Part shown: positions 16,690 to 24,555 of the stretch, piece after piece
How the letters are laid out: each line of letters begins with the position of its first letter
Position numbering within the stretch: position 1 is the stretch's first letter
Assembly (NCBI RefSeq): GCF_009796805.1
Contig: NZ_CP047029.1
Span: forward strand, 4,292,001-4,356,000
Origin: Algibacter sp. L1A34
Lineage (GTDB): Bacteria; Bacteroidota; Bacteroidia; Flavobacteriales; Flavobacteriaceae
Length of the DNA: 64,000 nucleotides
Direction of reading: 5' to 3'
Program-made: the position numbers and the translations under genes
Notes under the pieces: generated by a model
Database searches by the model: none
What the model was told of the DNA's origin: nothing
Seen by the model: the letters and a program-made list of their open reading frames with translations, nothing else

Positions 16690-17661
16690 TTAATTTTTCA
16701 CTAAAGTACTTTTATAGTTTCCATCATATATTAATCCTGATTTAGCTAGTGCAAAAGCCTGTTTTAGTAGCTTATTACACACGGCAATTAATGCTAATTT
16801 TTTGCTCTTTCCTTTCGCTACGATTCGCTCATAAAGATCGCGGCAAGCTTTGTTGTATTTACACGCATTAAAACTGCACATAAATAATAAATTCCGAAGC
16901 TTTTGATTCCCCATTTTACTTATTCGTGGCCTCCCTTTTACACTACTTCCACTTTGCCGGATCATAGGTGTAAGGCCAGCGTAACTACAAAGTTCACTTG
17001 CGCTCGTAAAACGATCAAATCCACCTGTTAATACCACTAACATAATGGCTGTTTTTGGTCCTATACCTGGAATGGTTTTTAAACGGGTAAATAAATCTTG
17101 ATGTGATTGTTTTACTAATATTAACAGCTTATCCTCCAAAGTTTTCATCTCTTTTGTTAGTTGTCTTAAACTACGTTTTAAAGACGTTACAACAAGCTTA
17201 CTTGGATTTCCCAAAACCGCTTCTCCATGTAGTTTGTTTTTTAGCATAGTGCTTTGTTTTGTATATACAGAAAGGGTTCTAACGATTTGAAGACATTCTA
17301 TTTCTTCCTTAGAATTTCCTTTCCATAGCTTTAATTCTACTTGCTCTGAGTAAGCACAAATAAGTTTTGAATCGCTCTTATCTGTCTTAACTTTTGATAG
17401 TCCCATCTGTATAAAGCGTTTTACTGACAATGGATTTTCAACCGATACTTTGATACCAGATTCTAGCAAATGATACGCTAACTGATAATGATAATAGCCT
17501 GTGGCTTCCATAACGCAATGACTCTTATTATTTAAAAGTTTCGTGAACTTTTTAAAGCCAAGTTCATTGTTTTTAAACTGATAGTAATTACCATCAGAGT
17601 CCGTGACATCGAACACCAAATGACTAATGTCTATTCCAAAATATTTAATATCTTTATTCAT
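16690..17661 (-). CDS. IS110-family transposase (DEDD/Tnp_20)
   Basis: 323 residues. The N-terminal RuvC-like DEDD domain shows YFGIDISH near 7-14, VMEATGYYHYQL near 50-61 and KVKTDKSDSKLICAY near 95-109. The C-terminal Tnp_20 domain has IPGIGPKTAIML near 206-217 and RQSGSSVKGRPRISKMGN near 245-262, with the Ser of the SG motif as likely nucleophile. IS110 recombinases act with an element-encoded bridge RNA. The amino-acid sequence is identical to the copy at 20294-21265, indicating recent transposition or gene conversion. Confidence 0.95.
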   Translation of the reverse strand: MNKDIKYFGIDISHLVFDVTDSDGNYYQFKNNELGFKKFTKLLNNKSHCVMEATGYYHYQLAYHLLESGIKVSVENPLSVKRFIQMGLSKVKTDKSDSKLICAYSEQVELKLWKGNSKEEIECLQIVRTLSVYTKQSTMLKNKLHGEAVLGNPSKLVVTSLKRSLRQLTKEMKTLEDKLLILVKQSHQDLFTRLKTIPGIGPKTAIMLVVLTGGFDRFTSASELCSYAGLTPMIRQSGSSVKGRPRISKMGNQKLRNLLFMCSFNACKYNKACRDLYERIVAKGKSKKLALIAVCNKLLKQAFALAKSGLIYDGNYKSTLVKN

Positions 17662-17885
17662 AAGAAAATGTTTTTTTGAAAGGACGATCTACGCGAGTTT
17701 CAACGACTTAAAATCGAGGTCTAAAAGCCTCATAGAACTGTACGAAATCTGTGTAGAAAAGAGAGGGGATTTTCAATGTTGACGAAGTCTAAAGCTTCTG
17801 CGTGTATATTAACCTTACTCCTCTCTTTTGTGCTTTCTTATTTTTAGGCCTTAATTTAGTGTTTTTATTAAAATGCTAACTTAAG
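17662..17885 (-). ncRNA. Candidate bridge RNA of IS110 copy 1
   Basis: This is the non-coding end upstream of the transposase, where IS110-group elements encode their bridge RNA. A 10-bp stem (17757-17766 with 17820-17829) closes a 53-nt loop containing an inner GAAG/CTTC hairpin at 17784-17798. On the RNA, one loop arm carries UAUACACG (17801-17808), exactly complementary to the CGTGTATA next to the insertion point. The other arm carries GUCAACA, like the (C/T)AACA on the other side. A second loop holds UUAAGU and GUAC strings that match the element ends (donor guides). RNA limits are estimated. Confidence 0.65.
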
Positions 17886-18033
17886 ACGTGTATAATTAAT
17901 TGCTAGTTTTAGCTCACTTGGGAAATTCCTTCGGAATATTCTCAGGTTCGTGGGTTTTTGTTAACTTAGTTGCTCAACCACGCAACTAACCATACACATC
18001 AACGTTGTGCGTAAGCTAAACAGACGAACACCA

Positions 18034-18813
18034 ATGAAAATTTTTGAATATAAAGACCCAACTGTAGAAAACGGAAAATATGTGATTTTCGAAATGGGAA
18101 ACGCTGAAAACATAAATCCGATTGAATTCTACAGAGACGCATATATTCAAAAGCAAATTGCAATGTATTGGGCAATTTCACCTGATTTAAAGAAAGAGTT
18201 TGCAAAGAGAAATTTGGAATTAAGCAAAACTGAACTTGACAAGCTATTTAAAAAACGTTCAATATCTGACTGGGAAGAATTCTATGCCGAAAAATCAAAA
18301 ACTAAAATCAGTTCAAATTACCTAAGCCTTTTAAAAACGAGCAAAAAAGCTGAACAACAAAAATTATTGAAAGAGCAAAAGATTTCTACCTATGAATTGT
18401 TTGCATTAATAATGCACGCATATAAAGAATTTGGATTAAAATTTAGTCAATATATTTTCAATCATACGCAGAAAGGAATTGACCCAACTGAATTGACTGA
18501 TTTCACACATTTGAAAGAAGATGGTACGATTGTAACAAGTCGAGAAACAGAACTATCTGATGGACAACTAAAACAGGCAATTGAACATAGAGTTGTAATG
18601 ATTGCAAAATTTATTGGAGATGATAAAAACTGGCATTGTTTTTTTACGAATTACAAAAGTTTAAAAGGAAAAGAAAAAGCATATAAAAACGGAAAAGCTC
18701 ATTTCCATTATATTTCGGACAAATGGGGACTTTCTAAAGAAGAAGTTATTAACGAATTGAGTAAAAGAAAATACAAACTTCCGTCAATGCCACATTTGGA
18801 TATTTCGGAATAA
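18034..18813 (+). CDS. Hypothetical soluble protein (C17)
   Basis: About 259 residues from the ATG at 18034; an in-frame GTG at 18007 lies inside the recombination core and is rejected. It is Lys-rich and helical, with no signal or membrane segment. HFHYISDKWGLSKEEVINEL near 219-238 is the most distinctive motif. A central IEHRVVMIAKFIGDDKNWHCFF stretch near 190-211 suggests a compact domain. Not recognised. The leader is 30 nt after GTT. C17-C19 lie between the two identical IS110 copies. Confidence 0.72.
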   Translation: MKIFEYKDPTVENGKYVIFEMGNAENINPIEFYRDAYIQKQIAMYWAISPDLKKEFAKRNLELSKTELDKLFKKRSISDWEEFYAEKSKTKISSNYLSLLKTSKKAEQQKLLKEQKISTYELFALIMHAYKEFGLKFSQYIFNHTQKGIDPTELTDFTHLKEDGTIVTSRETELSDGQLKQAIEHRVVMIAKFIGDDKNWHCFFTNYKSLKGKEKAYKNGKAHFHYISDKWGLSKEEVINELSKRKYKLPSMPHLDISE

Positions 18814-18824
18814 AAAAAGCCTAC

Positions 18825-18960
18825 GCACAACACAGTATATAATTTATTGCTGTGGTTCTCGATTACTTGGAAAATTCCTCCGGAATTTTCTCTGGCAAGT
18901 ATTTGTTTATTAAATTAGTTGCTTAATCAACGCAACAAACCATATACATCAACGTTGTAG
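18825..18960 (+). repeat. attC17 (class B)
   Basis: Opens GCACAAC, pairing with the C17 start GTTGTGCGTA over 10 bp. Apex GAAAATTCC-TCC-GGAATTTTC, another paired variant. Closes at GTTGTAG. Confidence 0.85.
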
Positions 18961-18978
18961 TGCATTTGAGAAAAACTA

Positions 18979-19614
18979 ATGAATACGAAAAAAATCAGAG
19001 GACATAAACGGATATGGAATGACATTGAGAAATGGAAAAATGCCAATCTGAAACTTGATTTAGAGAACCTAAAACAAAACGAAAGAGACTATGCGAAAAT
19101 TTGGATTCACCCTTTTAGCGGAATATCATTAACGAATAGCCAAATTCCTGAACCCAAAACAGAGACAAAAAAAAGAATTTTAAACGGACTTTTTGATATT
19201 TATGAAAGCTGGAAAAACCAACTTGATGAGCTGAATGAACCTTACTATCTGAAAATATGGCTTTTTGAACCGAGGATTTCGAAATCGCAGGTTGTGTGTG
19301 CTATCGGAAACTCAATTGATTTTTATAAAAACACTTTTAAAGTTTCTGCAAACCCAAAAAAAATTAAGGCTGACTTTACTTCGATTATGAGAAAGCGGAT
19401 TGAAAATTATACTTGGGAAAACCGGCTTGACCAAGAATTTATGTACAGTAGTGATTTAGGCAAAATTGAGGACTACGAAACTGAAAAGGAATATCTTGAG
19501 GATAAGAAGTGGTTTAATAATAGATTAAAGAAAAAACATAGTGAGAAAACAATGAAAGATGGAACGAAATGTTACTCTTTTGAAGTCGGACAAGTTTGGT
19601 TGGGTGAAAAGTAA
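18979..19614 (+). CDS. Hypothetical soluble protein (C18)
   Basis: 211 residues. Charged, with Trp-rich segments (HKRIWNDIEKWKNANLKLD near 9-27; YYLKIWLFEPRISKSQVVCA near 88-107). There is no signal or membrane segment. A C-terminal TKCYSFEVGQVWLG ends the protein. I do not recognise the family. The ATG is 25 nt after GTT. The stop is 7 nt before attC18. Confidence 0.72.
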   Translation: MNTKKIRGHKRIWNDIEKWKNANLKLDLENLKQNERDYAKIWIHPFSGISLTNSQIPEPKTETKKRILNGLFDIYESWKNQLDELNEPYYLKIWLFEPRISKSQVVCAIGNSIDFYKNTFKVSANPKKIKADFTSIMRKRIENYTWENRLDQEFMYSSDLGKIEDYETEKEYLEDKKWFNNRLKKKHSEKTMKDGTKCYSFEVGQVWLGEK

Positions 19615-19621
19615 AAACGCA

Positions 19622-19815
19622 CTACAACACTATATATAGCAAATAGGGCGATTAGTGCTTAATCCAAAGGTTATGGTCTATTTGCAAAGTCACCAAATCT
19701 TTTGATTTGGTATTAAATGAGAAAAATTAAAACAAAATAAAAAGATTTGGCTTGTGGCTTAACCGAAAGTTATTTTTTACTTTCTGCCCCACTTGCCATA
19801 TATTTAACGTTAGCA
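19622..19815 (+). repeat. attC18 (class D, about 194 bp)
   Basis: Opens CTACAAC, pairing with the C18 start GTTGTAGTGC over 10 bp. Arms ATATATAGCAAATAGGGC and GCCCCACTTGCCATATAT pair with three A-C mispairs. Closes at GTTAGCA. A decayed relative is at 40086-40212. Confidence 0.8.
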
Positions 19816-20253
19816 GCAAGCAGTCACTTTTTGCTAACAGCTTTCTTAATCCAAGAGTTCTTTATTTTTCGAGTCGATAAAATTCTTAATTGAATAATCT
19901 GACTAGATAAGTATTACAGAATAGCAACGCTGGATCAACTACTCAGATGGATAAGTTAAATTGACAAGTAAAACGGAACCAAAACGTTGGATTAATTACT
20001 CAGATGAATAAGCAGAACTGATAAGAATTACGGAAAAATAACGCTGGATTATAGAAACCATTAAAACTAGAATTTACGAGATCCATTGAGTAAACCATCA
20101 ACTCACTCTACTCTAATTTAATTTTAAAAATCTTACGGCTGATCTGAACGCAAAAAAACCAATCTGAACGTAGTTGGACACCAAAAACGGCATTATACGC
20201 TACAATCAATGATAGAGTTGCTTAATTGAACTCTATGGAATTTAAAAGCCGGC
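19816..20253. other. Gene-less cassette C19 with internal degenerate repeats
   Basis: About 440 bp with no convincing reading frame on either strand. It contains variants of CGCTGGAT/CGTTGGAT followed by ACTCAGATGRATAAG (near 19928-19955 and 19984-20010) and another CGCTGGAT near 20042. Its start GTTAGCAGC matches its own attC19 opening, so it is a genuine cassette unit. What it does is unknown. Confidence 0.65.
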
Positions 20254-20293
20254 TGCTAACAAAGTACTGTGGTAAAAAACAAGTAAAAATGTA

Positions 20294-21265
20294 TTAATTT
20301 TTCACTAAAGTACTTTTATAGTTTCCATCATATATTAATCCTGATTTAGCTAGTGCAAAAGCCTGTTTTAGTAGCTTATTACACACGGCAATTAATGCTA
20401 ATTTTTTGCTCTTTCCTTTCGCTACGATTCGCTCATAAAGATCGCGGCAAGCTTTGTTGTATTTACACGCATTAAAACTGCACATAAATAATAAATTCCG
20501 AAGCTTTTGATTCCCCATTTTACTTATTCGTGGCCTCCCTTTTACACTACTTCCACTTTGCCGGATCATAGGTGTAAGGCCAGCGTAACTACAAAGTTCA
20601 CTTGCGCTCGTAAAACGATCAAATCCACCTGTTAATACCACTAACATAATGGCTGTTTTTGGTCCTATACCTGGAATGGTTTTTAAACGGGTAAATAAAT
20701 CTTGATGTGATTGTTTTACTAATATTAACAGCTTATCCTCCAAAGTTTTCATCTCTTTTGTTAGTTGTCTTAAACTACGTTTTAAAGACGTTACAACAAG
20801 CTTACTTGGATTTCCCAAAACCGCTTCTCCATGTAGTTTGTTTTTTAGCATAGTGCTTTGTTTTGTATATACAGAAAGGGTTCTAACGATTTGAAGACAT
20901 TCTATTTCTTCCTTAGAATTTCCTTTCCATAGCTTTAATTCTACTTGCTCTGAGTAAGCACAAATAAGTTTTGAATCGCTCTTATCTGTCTTAACTTTTG
21001 ATAGTCCCATCTGTATAAAGCGTTTTACTGACAATGGATTTTCAACCGATACTTTGATACCAGATTCTAGCAAATGATACGCTAACTGATAATGATAATA
21101 GCCTGTGGCTTCCATAACGCAATGACTCTTATTATTTAAAAGTTTCGTGAACTTTTTAAAGCCAAGTTCATTGTTTTTAAACTGATAGTAATTACCATCA
21201 GAGTCCGTGACATCGAACACCAAATGACTAATGTCTATTCCAAAATATTTAATATCTTTATTCAT
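20294..21265 (-). CDS. IS110-family transposase, identical second copy
   Basis: 323 residues with the same amino-acid sequence as the protein encoded at 16690-17661, including the DEDD residues and the SG serine motif. It drives guide-directed insertion of the element. Confidence 0.95.
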   Translation of the reverse strand: MNKDIKYFGIDISHLVFDVTDSDGNYYQFKNNELGFKKFTKLLNNKSHCVMEATGYYHYQLAYHLLESGIKVSVENPLSVKRFIQMGLSKVKTDKSDSKLICAYSEQVELKLWKGNSKEEIECLQIVRTLSVYTKQSTMLKNKLHGEAVLGNPSKLVVTSLKRSLRQLTKEMKTLEDKLLILVKQSHQDLFTRLKTIPGIGPKTAIMLVVLTGGFDRFTSASELCSYAGLTPMIRQSGSSVKGRPRISKMGNQKLRNLLFMCSFNACKYNKACRDLYERIVAKGKSKKLALIAVCNKLLKQAFALAKSGLIYDGNYKSTLVKN

Positions 21266-21489
21266 AAGAAAATGTTTTTTTGAAAGGACGATCTACGCGA
21301 GTTTCAACGACTTAAAATCGAGGTCTAAAAGCCTCATAGAACTGTACGAAATCTGTGTAGAAAAGAGAGGGGATTTTCAATGTTGACGAAGTCTAAAGCT
21401 TCTGCGTGTATATTAACCTTACTCCTCTCTTTTGTGCTTTCTTATTTTTAGGCCTTAATTTAGTGTTTTTATTAAAATGCTAACTTAAG
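21266..21489 (-). ncRNA. Candidate bridge RNA of IS110 copy 2
   Basis: Same non-coding end as in copy 1; the CGTGTATA guide complement is at 21405-21412. The site it occupies also reads CGTGTATAATT to the right of the junction. Confidence 0.65.
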
Positions 21490-21648
21490 CCGTGTATAAT
21501 TAATGGCTTATTTTAAGCCTACTTACGAACATTCCTGCGGAATATTCTATCTGTGATTTATTTGTTAACTTAGTTCCTTAAATCACGCAACTAACCATAC
21601 ACAATCACGTTGTGGTGCATTTACCACTCAAACTTCTGAATTGAATAA

Positions 21649-22116
21649 ATGAAAAAATTAATATTTCAATTGACCATACCTTTGACTTTAATTTCATTCG
21701 GAATTATAACAAAATGGTCGTACGGAATTGTAATTGACGGAACAGATGAGTTTTTATATGGATTTCCTCTGATTTATAAATGTGACGGATTTCATACTTC
21801 TTTATCAACCCAATATTTTCTGACCGAAATGATAGTTAATTTGTTCACTTATTTTGCGTTTTGGTTAATTATAACATTAATTCTAAACCGAATTTGGAAC
21901 ATCAATATTCCGAAACGTATTTCGAAAATATTTTGGATTGGATATTCAGTTTTATTTTTAGGATTTATCTATTTGTCAAATGACTTGGATGACCGATATT
22001 CAACAAAACGTGATTTTGAAGTTAAAATATTTGACAGCGGAATTTCAATTTTCGGAATCCACGATACCGACAGAGAAAAATATCAAACTGAAATAAAAAA
22101 TTGGAATGAAAAATAA
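21649..22116 (+). CDS. Hypothetical membrane protein (C20)
   Basis: 155 residues with an N-terminal hydrophobic segment (FQLTIPLTLISFGIITKW near 6-23), a second near 60-80 (MIVNLFTYFAFWLIITLILN) and a third near 91-110 (FWIGYSVLFLGFIYL). A charged C-terminal tail of about 45 residues follows. The loop between segments 1 and 2 contains a Cys (KCDGFHTS). No family is recognised. The leader is about 40 nt after GTT, and the stop is 9 nt before attC20. Confidence 0.72.
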   Translation: MKKLIFQLTIPLTLISFGIITKWSYGIVIDGTDEFLYGFPLIYKCDGFHTSLSTQYFLTEMIVNLFTYFAFWLIITLILNRIWNINIPKRISKIFWIGYSVLFLGFIYLSNDLDDRYSTKRDFEVKIFDSGISIFGIHDTDREKYQTEIKNWNEK

Positions 22117-22124
22117 AAACGACA

Positions 22125-22257
22125 CCACAACACCGTATAAAAATAATTGCGGTTTAGTGCCAAAACAAAGGCAATTGCGCGTTTGCCTGCATCTGATTTT
22201 CCTTCGGAAAATCCTCGCATACAAACCCGCAACTATCCTTATACATCAACGTTGTGC
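22125..22257 (+). repeat. attC20 (class A)
   Basis: Opens CCACAAC, pairing with the C20 start GTTGTGGTG over 9 bp. Right arm variant CGCAACTATCCTTATAC. Closes at GTTGTGC. Confidence 0.85.
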
Positions 22258-22282
22258 ATAATATCGACAAACAGATCGCTGA

Positions 22283-22762
22283 ATGAAAAAAACTATAATC
22301 TTAATCACAATATTTCTTCTAATCGGACTTAAAATCAATGCGCAAGAATTGACTTGTTCGGATTTTAAAATCGGAACTTTCTACATTCCAACGAGTGATG
22401 AAATGAAAAAATATAAAATTACTTCAAATGACAGTATAAGTGAAATGACAGCCGAAAGAGACCTAAATGTTAATCGTTATGTTGTTATCCGAGAAAAAAA
22501 CTCTCAAACCGAATGGAAAAACGGAATCGGAAACGGAAACCCAACTTATGAAATTCTTGAATGGATTGATGATTGTACTTATCGATTAACTTACGACTCT
22601 TCCAAAGGAGAAATGGACGAAATGACTAAATGGGTAAACGAAAATAACGGAATTGTTGTTTCTAAAATTAAAATTGAAGGAAAATGTTTATTTTACGATG
22701 CAACAATGACAACGAATGAAGGACAAAAAATTTCACAAGAAGGAGTTATTTGCGTAGAATAA
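22283..22762 (+). CDS. Secreted hypothetical protein (C21)
   Basis: 159 residues. Sec signal peptide MKKTIILITIFLLIGLKINA with likely cleavage after NAQ near 20-21. The mature domain has four cysteines (LTCSDFKIGTF near 23-33, DDCTYRL near 97, GKCLFYD near 133, VICVE at the end), which could form two disulfides. The SDFKIGTFYIP and CTYRLTYD pattern is typical of small periplasmic Bacteroidota proteins that I recall in many hypothetical entries. Function is unknown. The leader is 32 nt after GTT, and the stop is 7 nt before attC21. Confidence 0.75.
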   Translation: MKKTIILITIFLLIGLKINAQELTCSDFKIGTFYIPTSDEMKKYKITSNDSISEMTAERDLNVNRYVVIREKNSQTEWKNGIGNGNPTYEILEWIDDCTYRLTYDSSKGEMDEMTKWVNENNGIVVSKIKIEGKCLFYDATMTTNEGQKISQEGVICVE

Positions 22763-22769
22763 ATACTAT

Positions 22770-22897
22770 GCACAACACCGTATAAAAATAATTGCTAGTG
22801 CTTAATCAAAAGTCGTTGCGTGTTTGTAACGTCTGATTTTCCTTCGGAAAATCCTCGCATACAAACCCGCAACTATTCTTATACATAAACGTTGTGC
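22770..22897 (+). repeat. attC21 (class A, slightly shortened)
   Basis: Opens GCACAAC, pairing with the C21 start GTTGTGCATA over 10 bp. Five bases are missing after AATTGC compared with other class A sites. Closes at GTTGTGC. Confidence 0.82.
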
Positions 22898-22903
22898 GTC
22901 ATT

Positions 22904-23360
22904 ATGAAAAAACTACTTCAAACAATATTTGGAACCAAAAAAAGAAGCAATTAAGGAGAATCATAAAGTTGAAAAAAGAGATGATTCACCAATTCCTGAA
23001 CGCTTTTCAAAATGGATAAATAAAATTGAATCGACAAATTTACCAACCGACAAAATAATTGCTTTTAACTTTGGACTTTTCGAATCGAGCGAATCATATA
23101 TGATTTATTTAATTGGTTCTGAAAAATATGACACGGAAGATGAAGATTGGGCTTGTGATGTTCAATATGAACCAAAAGACAAATATTTTGACTTATACCA
23201 CGCTGACTTAAATAATGCGGAATGGGAATTTGTTTTGGACTTCTCAATCAAACTTATTAAAGACTTTATGAAAACGGAAGATTATAAAAATTGCTTTTTG
23301 AGCAAATCAGAATATATTACAACTGGATTTGACGATGGAAATTTGACAAGATTAAAATAA
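22904..23360 (+). pseudogene. Hypothetical cassette gene with probable 5' frameshift (C22)
   Basis: The natural start appears to be ATG 22904 (MKKLLQTIFGTKK), 13 nt after GTT. An A7 run at 22937-22943 shifts the frame, and that start stops after 16 codons. With one A fewer, the two parts join as MKKLLQTIFGTKKEAIKENH and run to 23360, about 151 residues. Otherwise translation would need TTG 22929 (143 residues). The body is acidic and aromatic-rich (AFNFGLFESSESYMIYLIGS near 44-63 of the TTG form), like SMI1-type or immunity proteins, but unassigned. A true mutation, slippage or sequencing error cannot be told apart here. Confidence 0.6.
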
Positions 23361-23365
23361 CGAAC

Positions 23366-23498
23366 GCACAACACCGTATAAAAAAAATTGCTAGTTTTAG
23401 CTCAACCAAAGTTAGTTGCTCGTTTGCTTGCATCTGATTTTCCTTCGGAAAATCCTCGCACACAAACACCCAACTTTCCTTATACATCAACGTTGCCA
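23366..23498 (+). repeat. attC22 (class B')
   Basis: Opens GCACAAC, pairing with the C22 start GTTGTGCGT over 9 bp. GATTTTCC-TTC-GG apex; closes at GTTGCCA. Confidence 0.83.
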
Positions 23499-23624
23499 TT
23501 CATTGCGTAACGCACTCGAAAAGGGAAAGCTGAATTTAGAAAAAGCTAATTTTTGACAAATAAAACGTTGAATAAAAAACTGAATTGAATAACTTTACGA
23601 AAATCTAACTAAAACAAATTGAAT

Positions 23625-23807
23625 ATGAATTACATAAAAACTGGATTAATAATTTCGACAATTATTATTTTCCTTTCGATGATATTTTTACAATATGACG
23701 TTCTGGGAATAAACACAGTTAAAGATGTTTTTATAATTCCTGCATTTATTATTAATGCTTCATTAATTTTTAAAATTTTCAGGAATAAAAAGCAAACGGC
23801 TGAATAA
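23625..23807 (+). CDS. Small two-segment membrane protein (C23)
   Basis: 60 residues from ATG 23625 (an in-frame TTG two codons upstream is less likely). Two hydrophobic segments (IKTGLIISTIIIFLSMIFL near 4-22 and VFIIPAFIINASLIFKIF near 36-53) leave little else. It occupies only the middle of its cassette: about 125 nt of leader and 165 nt of trailing DNA carry CGCTGAATGAATTT-like repeats. Those flanking motifs are also found near 36.8 kb. Confidence 0.6.
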   Translation: MNYIKTGLIISTIIIFLSMIFLQYDVLGINTVKDVFIIPAFIINASLIFKIFRNKKQTAE

Positions 23808-23972
23808 AAGACTCTGTATAATCACTCAAACGCTGAATGAATTTTGAGTAGAATTTAGCTAGTTTCGGAATTGAAAATATTGCGGAATAAAACGCTGAAT
23901 GAATTTACTCAATCGCTGAAAAGTGGAAAACGGAGTTTAATCGGATAATTTGAACTCTGAAAAACAACGAAA

Positions 23973-24104
23973 TGGCAACACCGTATAAAAATAATTGCGG
24001 TTTAGTGCTTAATCAAAGGTCGTTGCGTGTTTGTAACGTCTGATTTTCCTTCGGAAAATCTTCGCATACAAACCCGCAACTATTCTTATACATAAACGTT
24101 AGCG
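23973..24104 (+). repeat. attC23 (class A)
   Basis: Opens TGGCAAC, pairing with the C23 start GTTGCCATT over 9 bp. Closes at GTTAGCG, the start of the third gene-less copy. Confidence 0.85.
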
Positions 24105-24426
24105 CACATTGCTCACTCAGCTCAAAAAATAATAAACCTTCTCAAAGTATTTTAAAAATAATTCCTAAAACTTACTCAATTGATTTTTGACAAATCAAAA
24201 CGCAACTGTTACCTAAGTCTAATTTTACTCTCGAAAACTAAAATTAAATAAAAAATTAAACCGACTTCTGACAAAATAATACGCAAAGTTTACGCGCAAA
24301 TGACTTAACTCTTGCGTTTAAAAAATTCTGACTCTTGCCAAACAATACGCAACTGTTGCTTCGGACTTTTCTTTGTTCCTTAAAAAGCATATTTAAATAC
24401 TCTTGTGAGAAAAACATAACAACGTG
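24105..24426. other. Gene-less cassette C24 (third copy)
   Basis: Close copy of 1171-1496 and 8367-8690 with its own substitutions. No plus-strand gene. It is followed by a class A' site that an IS1182 element has cut. Confidence 0.75.
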
Positions 24427-24555
24427 CGCTAACATTGTATAAAAATAATGCGTAATTTAGTGCCTAATCAAGACTAAATGCGTGTTTGCATGCATCTGAT
24501 TTTCCTTCGGAAAATCCTCGCACTCAAACTACGCACTATTCTTATACGTAAACGT

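Larger units (their letters stand above)
16657..17885 (-). mobile_element. IS110-family element, copy 1
   Basis: 1229 bp, identical in extent to 20261-21489. Both copies sit directly after the AAC of a class C attC site and before CGTGTATAATT, with no target duplication, as is usual for IS110. The right end carries TGCTAACTTAAG, recreating an AAC core. A single transposase gene is preceded (in its own direction) by 224 nt of non-coding end and followed by only 33 nt. Confidence 0.9.
16650..18010 (+). repeat. attC16 (class C), interrupted by IS110 copy 1
   Basis: Left arm TTACAAC (16650-16656) pairs with the C16 start GTTGTAATGC. The IS follows at once; the site resumes at 17886 with ACGTGTATAATTAATTGC and closes at GTTGTGC. 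Confidence 0.8.
20261..21489 (-). mobile_element. IS110-family element, copy 2
   Basis: 1229 bp with the same ends and the same position in an attC site as copy 1. Together the two copies form a direct repeat flanking a 2.4-kb segment (C17-C19) that homologous recombination could delete. Confidence 0.9.
20254..21615 (+). repeat. attC19 (class C), interrupted by IS110 copy 2
   Basis: Left arm TGCTAAC (20254-20260), then the IS; resumes at 21490 with CCGTGTATAATTAATGG and closes at GTTGTGG. Pairs with the C19 start GTTAGCAGC. Confidence 0.8.

Noticed and set aside
18007-18033. GTG start for the C17 protein
   Set aside because: It is part of the attC16 closing core and adds nine residues with no support.
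22147-22332. 61-codon frame across attC20
   Set aside because: It runs through the attC and overlaps the signal-peptide gene at 22283 in another frame.
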